A DNA stretch of 64,000 nt from Liolophura sinensis. Taxonomy: Eukaryota > Mollusca > Polyplacophora > Chitonida > Chitonidae. A program made the position numbers and the translations under genes. The stretch lies in the NCBI RefSeq assembly GCF_032854445.1, contig NC_088302.1, positions 22,705,788 through 22,769,787 on the forward strand, in the 5' to 3' direction. This document shows positions 1-12,077 of the stretch, piece after piece (within the stretch, counting starts at the first letter, position 1; every line of letters starts with the position of its first letter). A model generated the notes under the pieces. It did not search any database, had not been told where the DNA came from, and was given only the letters and a program-made list of their open reading frames with translations.

Positions 1-740
1 AATGAGATGATTACATCTTTTACACCCGGACAGAATCGACGACAAAATCTTCTGGAAAACGCTCGGTGCTGAGACAAGTCCATAGGGCAGTCTGGTGTCA
101 CGAAAGATAAATGCTGCCAGATGTCTACCATCCTCGGTCAGGGGTATCTGCAGATAACTACGACTCAAATCAGGTTTAATGAAAATGGCATATCCAAGGA
201 ATTCAGAAGTGAGTTCCTCCATGTTCAGTAATGGTATTGTCCGGTATAAAAGCTTTGTTGACAGCCCGTAGATCAACGCATAATCGAAACACTTTGTTTT
301 TCCGACGTGCGACAATCAGGTTTGAAATTCATGTCGATGATTTTCAGTTTTCTCTATTATTCCGGATTCCTTTAAACGTTCGAGTTCTGCTGAAATCTCT
401 GGATGCACAGACAGGGGAAATCGTCTCAGTTACTGTGACACAGGTCGAACGGACGGGTCGACTGTTGGATGGTTGCGTATTTAGCTGCCTTTCCAATAGC
501 GGTGAACTCTTGAGAAAACTGAGACGGAATGTACACGATCTGAATAACGTTGCCGTTATTTGTGGCTTTAAAACCTAACTGGCTGAGGAGAGCAATTCCC
601 GTAAGACCGGTACCTTCTTAAGTGACGTAAAAGAGAAAGTTCTTCAACATTTGATCGTCGTATTTAACACTCAAATTGACAACACCGAAAACAGGAATGT
701 GACTTTTTGTAGGTTAACATATTCTGAGGGGCGCTGAGAA
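1..740 (-). mobile_element. decayed Ty3/gypsy-type retrotransposon pol fragment (protease to reverse transcriptase)
   Basis: Read on the minus strand from about 740 downwards, the translation resembles the end of a retropepsin (PVFGVVNLSVKYDDQ, FYVT, TGLTGIALLSQLGFK). A pre-RT segment follows (ISAELERLKESGIIEKTEN). Reverse transcriptase motifs come next: CVDLRAVNKAFIP, MEELTSEFLGYAIFIKPDLS, SYLQIPLTEDGRHLAAFIF, LPYGLVSAPSVFQKILSS. The order protease to RT and the LPYGL.SAP..FQ motif fit Ty3/gypsy elements. Several frameshifts and stops separate these blocks, and the catalytic protease DTG is not seen, so it is a dead copy. It runs off the left edge of the window; no LTR was identified. Confidence 0.8.
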
Positions 741-974
741 AAGTACTTCTTATACAGTATCTCTCTGAGAAATGACACCTTGGCGCATAAACCAATGGTT
801 AAGCTAACGTTCTGACCATTAATGTTTCCGAGTTACAGAACGTCCTCGCTGTTCAGTCCAGTGGCGGTTACATAATTTTGAAAACTCTCATACCAACGCT
901 TCCACATTACGGATTGATCTCCTGGACAGGCTGGAAATGCCAGAGGTGGTAGGAGAAGAGATTAAGCCATCCTC

Positions 975-1312
975 GTCGGGAAATATAACTGACAATATAC
1001 CGAACATACCAGAGTAGAACATTACAGTACTCACGAATATCGTCGCGAAATATAACTGACAATATACCGAACATACCAGAGTAGAACATTACAGTACTCA
1101 TGAATATCGTTGCGAAATATAACTGACAATATACCGAACATGCCAGAGTAGAATATTACAGTACTCACGAATATCGTCGCGAAATATAACTGACAATATA
1201 CCGAACATACCAGAGTAGAACATTACAGTACTCACGAATATCGTGGCGAAATATAACTGACAATATACCGAACATACGAGAGTAGAACATTACAGTACTC
1301 ACGAATATTTCA
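975..1312. repeat. 67-bp tandem repeat, five copies
   Basis: The unit starts aaatataactgacaatata at 981, 1048, 1115, 1182 and 1249, exactly 67 bp apart, with only a few substitutions between copies. It abuts the decayed retroelement on the left and a SINE fragment on the right. The array is non-coding. Confidence 0.95.
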
Positions 1313-1350
1313 CTGATACGACGGCGGTCAGCATTATGGTTGGAAGATCC
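1308..1350 (-). repeat. SINE-A 3' fragment
   Basis: The stretch aatatttcactgatacgacg followed by gcggtcagcattatggttgg matches the core of the tRNA-derived SINE seen in full at 49511-49782 (called SINE-A here). Only about 40 bp remain. Confidence 0.6.
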
Positions 1351-2839
1351 AATTCATTTAACTTAAATGATCAGATATGAAATTATTATATGCAACATAA
1401 GTGTAAATCTGTAAGATAACATTCAAATTATCAACTATTTAAATATTAATTTTAACATAACATACTGTATCCACTTAATTCTGTTCAGATATGAAGATTA
1501 TTAAATATAATATAATTGTTAAGTAATACTCGTAATAACAACAATTTTGCCATTTGTTATTTGATTTCAAATCACATATCGAATAGCACACCTAATACTT
1601 TCGACGTAATATGTTTATAAAGGTCACGGCTAGTTGTTATAGCAGGATACCTTGTTTATGATTGCACGTAGACACTGTGACAGGTACAGGCTATGTATTT
1701 CAAGTACACTGTTGCATCAGGATGTAAATGATAACATCGTGTTATGTAAATGTATGTTGTTGTTGAAAAAAAGAGTTATTTATAGCCTAAGGTTAGCTTG
1801 GTTATAAAACTTTTAGGCTGGCTTGCGCGTCCTTGAAAAGGGTCATTGATATCATATACGTAGTTGCTATATATGATTCATGACGAGCAAGAAAGCAGTT
1901 ACAATACATTTAAAAGGGGATTAGCTTATCTTTGCCCGAATTCTTTAATTTTCTGTTTCTTGCCTCAAAACATGTTTTGTATTTTGTTGTAGGTAGGCTA
2001 CATAGAATACTTAATCTTTTAAAGGTGATAGATAATAACAGCTATGCGTATAATGTTCACACACTATGGGTGTTGTGTTCAACTAAGCACGATTCAACGT
2101 AATGAGGCTTACAAGGTGAGAGTTCAATTCCGGGCGTGGACAAGGAATTTCTGTGTCCTTTAACTTTCATTGCTCGTGGGACCTGGGCGACAATATGCGG
2201 TCGTGTCTCTTTAGACTGAATGGTATAGGACAACGGATTCGAAATCTCTCCAATCTAAATGTTATCGTTTAATGACGATGGTGACAGATTTGGCTTACAG
2301 CATGTCAGGTTAATAGAGATAGAACATTCCTAGTGACTATTATCGTAAATTCTACATAATGCAAGGCGAAAGTTAAATTAAGTTATGATCCAAAGGATGC
2401 AATTTTAGCAGAGCCGTGCGATTCCAATGTGAATGTACTGAGAACAATACTGGAGAAAGTAGTCCCGATAAACGGTACCGAGAGTAGAAAATCGATATGT
2501 GAACTGAATTATACTTGAACTATTTCGCAGATTTTAAGTTAGTATACCAAACCTAGAACAAGTTGGTACAGCGGTTTAACTGTTGACACATGCGAGAATC
2601 GAGCATGTCCAATCTGTTAATGTGATGTTGTTGAAAATTGACTTAATTTTATAATGGAATGCCCGATGTATGAATTGCTAAGCGTTAGATATATTCCCAA
2701 GAAGTTTCTCTCTGTTAGAATTCAGTTGGCACAGAATGAATACATTGTTTAATGATCGGAACCCCGAGGTTATGAAATGGTTAACTCAATGCAATTTTGT
2801 CATAAGGCGCTTAAATTATGGAAAATGTTGCTCGACTAA
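1351..2839. other. no gene seen; AT-rich intergenic DNA with a possible SINE relic at 2095-2290
   Basis: No ORF with coding character and no long repeat is visible. Around 2120 the string gagttcaattccgg resembles a pol III B box, and the downstream 150 bp look like old SINE body. This is weak evidence. Confidence 0.4.
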
Positions 2840-3180
2840 TAACTACTTCACGCATTTTTGTGCACTGCCATAAGGCGTTTCAGCTACACAAAAAGTTAAT
2901 GTCTTTACCTTCACGCAGTTCTTTTTTACGTACACAGTCATAAGGCGTTTACGTTCTGCAAATTGTGTTTTACTAAATATCTATACCTTCACGTCGTTCT
3001 TTTTGTACGTACACTGTCATACGGCGTTTAACCTACGCAAAACGTTAGTTTACTCATGTCTATACCTTCAAGCTGTTCTTTTTTATGTGCATTGTCATAC
3101 TGGCGTTGAAGCCACGTTTATTCGGCTAATGTCTATGCACTCACGCACTTCTTCATTTATGTACAAAGCGTATTTAGGCT
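2840..3180. repeat. diverged 63-79-bp minisatellite, five copies
   Basis: Motif blocks recur in the same order: cttcacgc, then gttctttttt, acgtacac, gtcataaggcgttt, then a gctacgcaaaa-like block. They start near 2846, 2909, 2987, 3066 and 3139. The copies differ by indels and many substitutions, so this is an old array. Confidence 0.75.
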
Positions 3181-4371
3181 GATGGCCTAATATGCTGTAA
3201 AACATATAACACACCTTTCGGGAAAAAGTGATGTCCGTGTATAATACGACTGTCGCCGCGTCAACGTGAGCATTAAAAGTTCATTTTAGGAGAAAAAATG
3301 CTGTCAGTAATACTTGATAAACGTATATACTGACCCAGTATCTTGAGCACTATGTTATAGTTCATTGTGGGAAATTTTCCTTGTGTAAACACTTCATTCA
3401 TACACTTATATAGCTACACTTCTCCACATAATTGACGAAATGACGTCGTTGCTATCTTCTAAAATATTTATATTTTTCACACGTTTATATTTCACTTTTT
3501 CCATGCAGACTGAGTTTATTCTGTGTGTGTACGCAAGTTAATTGTTATGCTTTTTCGTACAATCTTTATTTGCATTAGTTTTCTAGCTATGGAACCCTAA
3601 ACAAAGCTATGAAACCCTAATGATAAAGTAGTCCTGCTAAAGCAAGATATCATTGTTAATAAACGTGAATAAAAAAGAAATAAGTATATATTCCCAGCCT
3701 CACGTATATATTTCTGTACGCAGGCATTCAATTGTCCACCCTTCAAACTCTATCCGAGAGTTTCCCAGTGGGTAAATAATGATAGATGTGGGATGGTCAC
3801 AGTACTAAACACAAATCTATCACCTGTCATGAGACCATTGTCTCCCTCATCATTGACCTGTATATAGCCTGAATAACACTTCCCTACTTGTCTCATTTAC
3901 TCTTTTTATACCCTGGGGGCATTTACCCTGTGGTACGTCTTCACCCTAACCTGTATACCTTGAAGACTTGTTTGCCTTACACTTATTAGTTTTCACTTTT
4001 CGGTTTGGCCGGGTTAAGATTTATTTGCCAAGAGGAGATATGTGATAGCAATCTGTCTCCGGGTGGTGCACCTGTCAATCTGAATCCATATCACAGGGGA
4101 AGCTGTCCCTGTGGGCTGTGCATGGGGTGGGAAAGTGGGCTCTTTTAATTCAGATATGTGAAGTATGTACAAAAAGTGCATATAGGCAAACTGTTATTTG
4201 CCCTTATTGGTCTTTAAAGCCCTACCTAATTAAGAAGTAATTTTTGTTTATGAGAGGGTGGTTATGTTTATGGATGGATGAACTTAGCAATCCATAATTG
4301 TTTATTCTGTAAAACTCACGTATATACAATCGATGGTTTACGTTGACTATAGCAATCGTTTTTCAGAGAAT
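3181..4371. other. no feature seen
   Basis: AT-rich DNA with short chance ORFs only. A small duplication (gctatggaaccctaaa and gctatgaaaccctaat) occurs near 3590-3622. Nothing else was recognised. Confidence 0.5.
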
Positions 4372-4645
4372 GAATGAATGCTTGGGGTTTAACGCCAAAC
4401 TGTTTCAGTCATATGACGACGAGGAGTCATTAGGTGTGTGTACATGTACTGTGTCTCCTTTTGTGGCAGGGTGAGTCCATACCGCCAAATGCTGCCGTCA
4501 CTGAAATATGTAACGATTATGCCACCGGGGCGGCCTGTTTTTCAGAGTGTGACATAGTCTATAAAATATGGTCGTCAACTTCAGACTTTAACTTAGTTAT
4601 GGTGGGTTCGAATGCCACTAGTGACACCATGGCACGCATATAGCT
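4372..4645 (-). repeat. SINE-C copy, degenerate
   Basis: It begins gaatgaatgcttggggttta, then tttcagtcatatgacgacga and gtcattaggtgtgtgtacat. These blocks also occur in the complete copy at 57598-57989. The tetranucleotide tail is at the left, so the element is in minus orientation. The right end holds a poorly preserved tRNA-like head. Confidence 0.7.
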
Positions 4646-4877
4646 GCGTAAAGAAGGGCTGAGTTTGTTGGTCAAATGAACATAGTATTTATCCTAGTAC
4701 AGCCATGACACTAAAACTCTATTTCACAAATCATACTTAAACACAGTTCTTACAGAACTTCTATGACAGCAGTTGATAACATTCAGTTTTTGACCGCGGC
4801 TTGAGCAAGCCCGCGAAGGGCGCGGTTTTAGATTGCCGCAGACTAGAGACTAGATTGCCGCTGTCAGCTGCCATACT

Positions 4878-5045
4878 TAATTGCTATTCGTTTATTTATT
4901 TATTTGATTGGTGTTTTACGCCGTACTCAAGAATATTTCACTTATACGACGGTAGCCATCATTATGGTGGGTGGAAACCGGGCAGAGCCCGGGGGAAACC
5001 CACGACCATCCGCAGGTTGCTAACAGACCTTCCCACGTACGTAAT
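4878..5045 (-). repeat. SINE-A 3' part, with (ATTT)n tail
   Basis: Starts with repeated ttta, then ttgattggtgttttacgccg, then tatacgacggtagccatcat, and runs to cttcccacgtacg. It matches the 3' two thirds of the complete SINE-A copies at 40329 and 49511. The tRNA-like head is missing. Confidence 0.85.
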
Positions 5046-5334
5046 TACAAATTTATCAGAAAGTCTCAGACATCAGGCTATATCTATTAAAATTTATAGA
5101 CTATTTTCCTCGGTGAACCTGTGTAAACATAGCTAACATACTTTCAATAAGATTTACGCAGTATTAAAATCTTATCTGAGGTATTAGTTTCATACAGGTA
5201 TAATTCCTTCTATATGAGTACCTGGATAACTTCTGACAAAGAAATGAGGGTATCGTTTTAATCAGAATGTAAAATGAACATAGTATGAAGGTTTGTTTGC
5301 TTGTGGTTTAACGTGATTTTTCATAATTAATGTG

Positions 5335-5575
5335 GTTATACCACGTCGGTGTCTCCCCGTAGTAGACCGGACCCAATGCCGACACATTTATAGTGCTGGC
5401 TCACTGGAACATCATACTGAAGAGATCATGCACGACGCCCCACACTATGCGGACATCCGGCCGACCACTGCTTGTTCCACTCCTCTTTATATACTGAGTG
5501 CCGAGCGAAGTAGTATCAAGATTACCGACGTTGAAGCCTTAAGCATGGCTGAAGACTTCGGGAAGTGACATGAGG
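5335..5575 (+). repeat. SINE-D copy (dispersed repeat), divergent
   Basis: Shares ordered blocks with 6275-6475: a ccaatgccgacac block, tttatagtgctg, ctcactgga, then gattaccgacgtt and ccttaagcatggct. A chance 78-aa ORF covers it, but similarity to the second copy shows it is a dispersed repeat and not a gene. The family name is local to this annotation. Confidence 0.6.
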
Positions 5576-6271
5576 GTATATGATGAAGTTTAAAACTCCA
5601 AGGACGAGGTATGTGTGAATCCTCGTTGGCTTGTTGACCCAAAAGCCCTAAAAAAATGATAGGGCTTGTCACTCTCACGGCCTGTTACTTGTCTCACAAT
5701 TACTGCTCAGATGCAAAATGCTTATATTGATGAATTCATAACCCACTTGGTTTTTAGGCAGTGGATATAGCTCTGGTTATGGTTATGGTTATGGATACAG
5801 TAAGGCTGTTATTTGCATTTCAACACGATAGTCCCATCCTTGTGGTTCGAATATCACCAGAGTTGTGTCCCCTTCTTCGTTGGCCAAGGCTTCCATCTTT
5901 ATGTCAATATTTGTATTTTGCTGTACCCGTTCTAAATGTATATGGACATTTTAGCGTCTTTATATGAACTCAGGGCCTATACTGGAGCTCAAATTACCCG
6001 TGCCGAAATTAGACAACTATGTGTGGAAGATGACAAACTGATGGCATATTACTGTGCTTACGAAATATCACCAAAAGATGTGAGCCTTCGATTCGTAGCT
6101 TCACAGCCCCGCGGTATCTCTTCATAGAATCGTACTGCATATACCACTGATCATTTGAACGAAAGAGCATTAATGTGTAACCCACAACACATCTTTTCAA
6201 TGACTTGTTTCTTTGTTTGATTAGAGGTAAACGTTTAACGTTCAGCATTATTTAGGTCATTATTGCGACGT

Positions 6272-6475
6272 AGGCCTACGGTCTTTCCTTGTAACAGGCC
6301 GGAGCCAATGCCAACATATTTTTACAGTGCTGCCTCACTGGATCACACGCCGCAGACATCAGCCCCAGCTTAAGAGCGAGTGGCAAGAGGGGTGTAAGGC
6401 CAGGATTACCAATGTTAAAGGCTTAAGTATGACTCAACTCAGGATTGAACCCCGATCTATTTTTGTGAGGGTTAT
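6272..6475 (+). repeat. SINE-D copy (dispersed repeat)
   Basis: Contains aacaggccggagccaatgcc, tttttacagtgctgcctcac, aggattaccaatgttaaagg and the B-box-like string aggattgaacccc. Blocks are shared in order with 5335-5575, and the first block also recurs near 25795. Confidence 0.6.
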
Positions 6476-6477
6476 CT

Positions 6478-6645
6478 TCAGTGTGACGTCCCTTCAGTGA
6501 TGCATATCTGTTCAGTTAATCACTTGTCTTCCATAATACAGCTCTGTTCAGTGACACACGTATTTTCAGTGATACAATGTGTCACATTACGGTGTCACAC
6601 ATCTTTTCAGTGAAATACGTCACTTCTTGTGAGGCACAACATAAA
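6478..6645. repeat. diverged outlier of the cagtgagacacgt minisatellite
   Basis: Variants of ttcagtgatacac recur irregularly every 20-35 bp. They resemble the tighter 18-bp array at 6890-7185. Confidence 0.55.
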
Positions 6646-6889
6646 AGACCTACAGCACAGAGAGTAAAACGAAACCCAACCAGAATTTTATTCAAACTGT
6701 CCATATAAATGCTTAAACAGTAGCAAATCAGTAGCTAGCACCATGGCTTAACAGAGTTAAGTAAAAAGAATGGAGTGATGTTGGTTGCCTTCGTCAGATG
6801 TTAATGGTCTAGAATAACTCAAAATGCTGTGTTTTCTTCACACCCTTTCAGCGTGACATATCTATTAAATCAGATAAATGACAATAGTG

Positions 6890-7185
6890 GAGCTTGTCAT
6901 TTCAGTGAGACACGTCTGTTAAATGAGACACTTCTGTTTAAAGAAACACTTCTGTTGAGTGAGACACGTCTGTTGAGTGAGACACGTCTGTTGAGTGAGA
7001 CACGTCTGTTGAGTGAGACACGTCAGTTCAGTGAGACAATCCTGTTAAGTGAGATACTTCTGTTAAGGGAAACTGGCCTGTTCAGTGGGACAAGTCTGTT
7101 ACATGAAACACATGTCTTGAGCCAGACACGTCTGTTCAGTGAAACAAGTGAGACACGAATGTTTTGCGAGACAAGTCTGTAAAAC
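6890..7185. repeat. 18-bp minisatellite tctgttgagtgagacacg
   Basis: Perfect copies sit at the centre (about 6950-7025) with diverged copies on both sides, roughly 15 in all. Because 18 is a multiple of three, the array keeps an open frame with a LLSETR repeat. That is a by-product of the period and not evidence for a protein. Confidence 0.9.
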
Positions 7186-8817
7186 ACATTTGTTCGGTTT
7201 GAATCTGTAGGCCTACATTTTGTGTCCAATTCAAAAGCTACCCACTCGACCATGACCAACTGACTCTACTGGCATCAATTACTGGATTCGTAATAAAATC
7301 ATGAATGAAACATAATTTTATTATCAATCCCTTACTTGTGACTCACTCTTGGGTTTATGCTCTTATAGAACGAAACATTTTAATTTGTTCGAAAAATAAC
7401 ATTTACAGAATATCCCGAATTATATCGTAATAGATACTGTACATAATATATATATATTATGTACATTTCGTTTTAATTGTGAAAATGTTGGCTCGTTTAC
7501 GTAAAGCATCAATCTAGCCAGACTTTTGTAAAAAAAAAAAAATTAAATAATATAAATAAATAAAATATATTTAAATATTGAAATAAACATACTCATACCG
7601 ACCAGTATGAATGAGTAAATGTAATGGCTTACATATACATTGTATACGCTATTGGTATGTGGCAATGGGGAAGTTGTGAATCTCCTGCTCCCCTTCAACA
7701 AAGCTCCCCAAAGCTATGTATGCTGTTGCCTTACACGTTTTGATATATTCATGCGCATTAAGAAAAACACGTATGGTGCACAAACACTGCAGCCTTGTAG
7801 CATGTTTACATGATGTGTCAACCCCATTGCAATTTGGACCTCGTTGCGTGTGCAGCCTATCAAGTCTCCTACCATAAAGAGAAATACCGGCATCTAGTTA
7901 AATGAGCGTAACTTATCACAAAAAGTCGTAACTGGTGGACGTTTCATGAAATGGTGCATTTTATCATCCTCCGTGGCACAAGTATATGTTTCACGGGTTA
8001 TACTTTTGCTTAAAGCCATGGACTTGACCCTGGGTCAGTTGCTCAAGGTTTAAATTTTAATACCAGTCTTATCCTTATACAAAGTAAATGGCAGTCTAAC
8101 TTGGGCTGAAAGTTAATACCAGGTTAATATACGGTATAGGATGTGCTTGTCATTGGCGTTGCTTTGCCACGACCGAGTTACCTCCCCTCAGTTAGATGTT
8201 TCATGCAGTGAGAATCTTGTAACATTAGAAAGAAAAAGCTTTTATGTGTTAAAAAAAAAACAGTGGCAATCACGGATGGGTTTCACACGCCAACTCTGTA
8301 AAGTGGTGCTCCAAATTTATGACTTCGCTTCAAACTCCCCAGTTTAATAAATTTTAAATGATAGACGGCGCGACACTGTCAAAGCTTATTAAAATCAGTC
8401 TAATCCACGGTTTACCTTTTAGGGAATTCCGTTTTTATATCGATCGGCGCAATACTTTATACTTTCTGCAATCGATTAAGGGTTTGTGTGGATTACTGCG
8501 CAATATCATATGTTAATAATTCAATTTCCGCAAATAACAGACGCCAATATGCGCCCCACATTAATAAAAAAGTATAGAGGCCAATAGGCTACGTCCTACT
8601 ACCCAGAGTTAGCAGAGGAACATCGTTAAATCTTCCAGATACTGTAAACCATTTTTGTTTTCTACGAAGTGGACTTTATTAATAAAAAGGTGCAATAATG
8701 CCCGTGTGAGAAGGGAAATGATCACTTAAGTGTGACGGTAGTAAATTAGACACGCACGCTGATTGCAATTGTTATGCATACATTTTGACTTGCCGTGCAC
8801 AATCTTAATTAAAGCGC
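7186..8817. other. no gene seen; AT-rich intergenic DNA
   Basis: Contains short A/T runs (7530-7580) and no coding signal. The 68-aa ORF at 8141 lacks any recognisable domain. Confidence 0.5.
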
Positions 8818-9020
8818 ATGCACTCGTTGGTTCATTCAACCAAAGCCTTGTTCACGTCACAGCAAATCGGTCCTCTGGTGACAAATGGAGTCGCAGGCTC
8901 GAATCCAGCTCTAACAAGTTCTACTGCGGCCAGTGTTAAGTCATGCAGGCAGTCTGTCAGATACGCCTGGTCAAGGGTACAAGGTTTACTCCTGGCCATC
9001 TGATCTCCTCGATGCATAAA
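8818..9020 (+). repeat. possible tRNA-derived SINE relic
   Basis: The string gcaggctcgaatccagctc near 8890-8908 matches a pol III B box (GGTTCGAATCC type). It is followed by SINE-like sequence with ctactgcggccagtgttaag. No second copy was found in the window, so this is tentative. Confidence 0.4.
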
Positions 9021-9262
9021 CCGTCTTTGCTATTAAACATGAAACAAATAACTTAAATTTAGAAAAAAAATCCACAATCAGTTAAGATGGTGAATAAGAG
9101 AGGGTTGGGTTGGGTGGGTGCGCATGCGATGACATTGCTTTTTCTTTTAGGAAAAGGCAATAATCGCTAAACAGAAATTAAGAAAATAAGCGTCCTTTGT
9201 GAACAATAAGAAACGATTAACAGACGGTGTCCATTTTTTTGTTCCCTGTTTTTGTGGTTGTG

Positions 9263-9284
9263 AGGGGGTGGGGGGGGGGGGGGG
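9263..9284 (+). repeat. poly-G tract
   Basis: A run of G interrupted by a single T, including 16 consecutive G. It could form a G-quadruplex on the plus strand. Its length may be unreliable for sequencing reasons. Confidence 0.9.
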
Positions 9285-10474
9285 CGAGCGAGGATGCCTC
9301 CATTTTCGTGAGACATGATGGTATGAGTGTTGCGTTGCACTTATCACGTCGTCTGTAGGCCTAAAATATTGCCAGAATGATGTCATCGCCCTGTTTCGGG
9401 ACAGACATGCCACATGAAGCTTTAGATTGCCTATCCACAACCAAAGACGCTTTTTAATATTGTTACGGAATATTCTATGATATCCATAAAAACCTTACAC
9501 TGATTGTTTGGGAGTGCTACAAAATGTTCACCTAACCCAAAACCGGAAACATCTCAGAACAGAAATGCGGTGTACATAAACTATAGGCCGTCTAACTGAT
9601 CCCGGCACGGCTTTTAACACAGCATCTTTTCGCCAAACTGTATCCGTTTCTTTTTAGATGTTCCCATAAACATGTGATTGAATAACACGGTGCTAGCTGA
9701 TGACTTCCACATATAACATGCAATTTTACACCGTGCTCCTGATCTGGGGCGAGCCATGTGGAAATTTAAGGCGCCATTTTACCGATTTCTAATGACAGTG
9801 GGAGTTAAAGTTAAACGCCATCGGTGTTCAGATGCAGTCACGTCAGCCTTAAGTAAGACCGATTCCTCACCACAATTACGGCTAAACGGTGACCAAAAAG
9901 ACATGTTACAGGAAACATTTCTCAAACGGCGTGTTACAGGAAACATTTCTCCATTTTCCCCGCTGAGTTATTTCACACCCGATACATAAAAGTGATAATA
10001 TAGCTTAGGTCACCATAACCAGTAACGCAGTTTAGGAATCAAATTCAGAAGTATGAAAATGTATGACGATTTAAAGTTAACTTAAGAAAAACTTAAGAAA
10101 GGCCTTACGTAACCCAAGGAACGAGAAGATTGGCAATAAAACACTCTCTGATATTATGGCATAAGAGACAAGGCAATAGAAACGCCTGTTCGATAAACGT
10201 CTGCATGGTTTGACGGTCCATTTATTAGCTGATGTTTCATTTTTTGTTTTTGTTGTATTGGGAACTTTGAAGACACTTAACGTGCGGATAAACTGCTTTT
10301 CAAGCATTCGCATAAACAGTTAGAATAAAACCCTAACTGAGGTTAACTGGCAAGATCCCTTTGACCATTTGCCAACCACCACAATGTCGTCGCTGCTTTA
10401 GATTTGCTGTCCATACTGTAGTTCTCTGCATTGTAAACATGGACATGTTTACACCAGGATTCTGATGGTGCACG
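9285..10474. other. no feature seen
   Basis: A small direct duplication of gtgttacaggaaacatttct and a variant lies near 9903-9950. Otherwise nothing is recognisable; the 77-aa and 97-aa ORFs have no coding character. Confidence 0.5.
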
Positions 10475-10712
10475 CACTGGGAGAAAAGTTTGGGTCAACT
10501 GACTCAAAAATGTGAGTTATACAATTGAACTAATTCATCTCGGATCTGCTGAGTCATGAATGACCCCTGTGAGTTTTCCCACTAACCAAGTAATTCATGA
10601 TCAGATGAGTTTCATGACTCAGCTGATTTGGTCATATGACTCAGTTTTCAGAGTTGAATTAGTTCAATTGTATAACTGATTTTTGAGTCAGTTAACCCAA
10701 ATTTTTCTGTTA
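10475..10712. mobile_element. foldback / MITE-like palindromic element
   Basis: Two arms of about 55 bp (10481-10537 and 10654-10708) are near-perfect inverted copies: agttatacaattgaactaat on the left, attagttcaattgtataact on the right, both flanked by the tgactcaaaaat block. Inside is a second perfect inverted pair, gctgagtcatga (10548) and tcatgactcagc (10612). It has no coding capacity, as expected of a non-autonomous foldback or MITE element. No clear target-site duplication was seen. Confidence 0.85.
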
Positions 10713-11551
10713 ATGTGGACTAAACATTCCGAGGGCTGGTCTATTTCATATAAAGGTTCACGAAATGTGATGACAAGACAGCATTTTGTGTAATTGTAAA
10801 AGAATGACGGCTAATAATTTTCAGTTAACATCACTTGTTTTGTTTTACCTAATACTGCTTCGGCCATGGTGATAAGGAACGTATACGTTGCTATTGTTTA
10901 CTCGTTTACATGAACAGTTAGAACAAAACCCTGCATGACTCAGGTGAATTGACCATGCATGAGATCGCATTTCACCGGTAACTTGTTACCATATATTTGC
11001 CCGTATTATCATAGTGTAGTCGCTGTTCTTTGCTGTTTTACTGTAGCCTTTTGTATTAATCATTAAGTTTATTTTACCTCCATATCTAAGTTTCTGTATA
11101 TGGGTAAGTGTATGGTATCATTTCGACAATCGCATACTGACACTCACCTGTTCACCTGTTCTTAATGGCTCGTCTGTTTGGGATAATACGTTATGTGTTT
11201 TTATTGTTCAAGCCAAACGACAATTGATTAAATAAATGTACATTACAAAGAAAACGTATGTATTTGAACAAGTGTACTTCAGCACAGGTGGGTGTATTTA
11301 TTTAAATAAATAGTTAAACTGCTGAATGGTTGTCTTATTGATTTTCACATATATATACCACTATCGATCAAACCTGACCTAACATAAGCATGCTTAATAA
11401 AGTCTTTTTAAAATGGTTTATATATCACACAAAGTATTTATAAGGATATCTTCATCTGCATGCATTGTTAACCGTGTTAAAATTCTTGAACACAACCTCT
11501 CTGGAATGGGAAGACATTTCATAGTGCATTACGTAAAAAGGTTGAGTTCCT
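10713..11551. other. no feature seen
   Basis: AT-rich intergenic DNA without repeats or coding signal that I can recognise. Confidence 0.5.
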
Positions 11552-11615
11552 CATACCATAATGCTCCACCGCCGTCGTATAAGTTAAATATTCTTGAGTA
11601 GGCCGTAAAACACCA
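11552..11615 (+). repeat. SINE-A 3' fragment
   Basis: Contains taccataatgctccaccgcc, gtcgtataagttaaatattc and ccgtaaaacacca, which match the 3' end of SINE-A in forward orientation. Confidence 0.75.
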
Positions 11616-11799
11616 CTCAAGGTTGAGTTTACAAATGTTGTTCCTCCGTGTTTTAACATCACTGTTCTGTCTCATTCCGTAATTTCATGGCCCGAAGCAA
11701 AAAGTAATTTAAGAAATCCTTTAAGCTCTTTCAAATTAGAAATATGACTACATTTCTCTCACACGTTTAACTAGGCCCTAAAACCTTTTTTTTAGATTA

Positions 11800-12076
11800 A
11801 CCAGTCTCGCCACAGATGACACTTAACGCGTCCCTCTCGCTACAAATGACACACGTCTTAGATGTCAGTCTCGCCACAGATGATACTTAACGCGTCACTC
11901 TCGCTACAGATGACACACGTCTTAGGTGACAGTTTCGCCACAGATGCCATCTAAGGCGTCACTCACGCTATAGATGACACACGCCTTAGGTGTCAGTGTC
12001 GCCACAGATGACCCCTAACGCGGCACTCTCGCTACAGATGATACACATCTTAGGTGTCAGTCTCGCCACAGATTAC
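11800..12076. repeat. 64-bp minisatellite built from two half-units
   Basis: The unit alternates a half beginning ctcgccacagatgacactta with a half beginning ctcgctacagatgacacacg. About four full units occur. The two halves are clearly related, so the 64-bp unit arose by duplication of a 32-bp ancestor. The array stops where a SINE-B begins. Confidence 0.92.
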
Positions 12077-12077
12077 A

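Noticed and set aside
6829-7182. 117-aa ORF with repeated LLSETR
   Set aside because: Produced by the 18-bp minisatellite; flanking sequence is not coding-like.
8818-9020. tRNA gene
   Set aside because: Only a B-box-like string is present; no cloverleaf can be drawn. Similarly the SINE heads at 40.5, 49.7, 13.8 and 57.9 kb have A and B boxes but are parts of SINEs.
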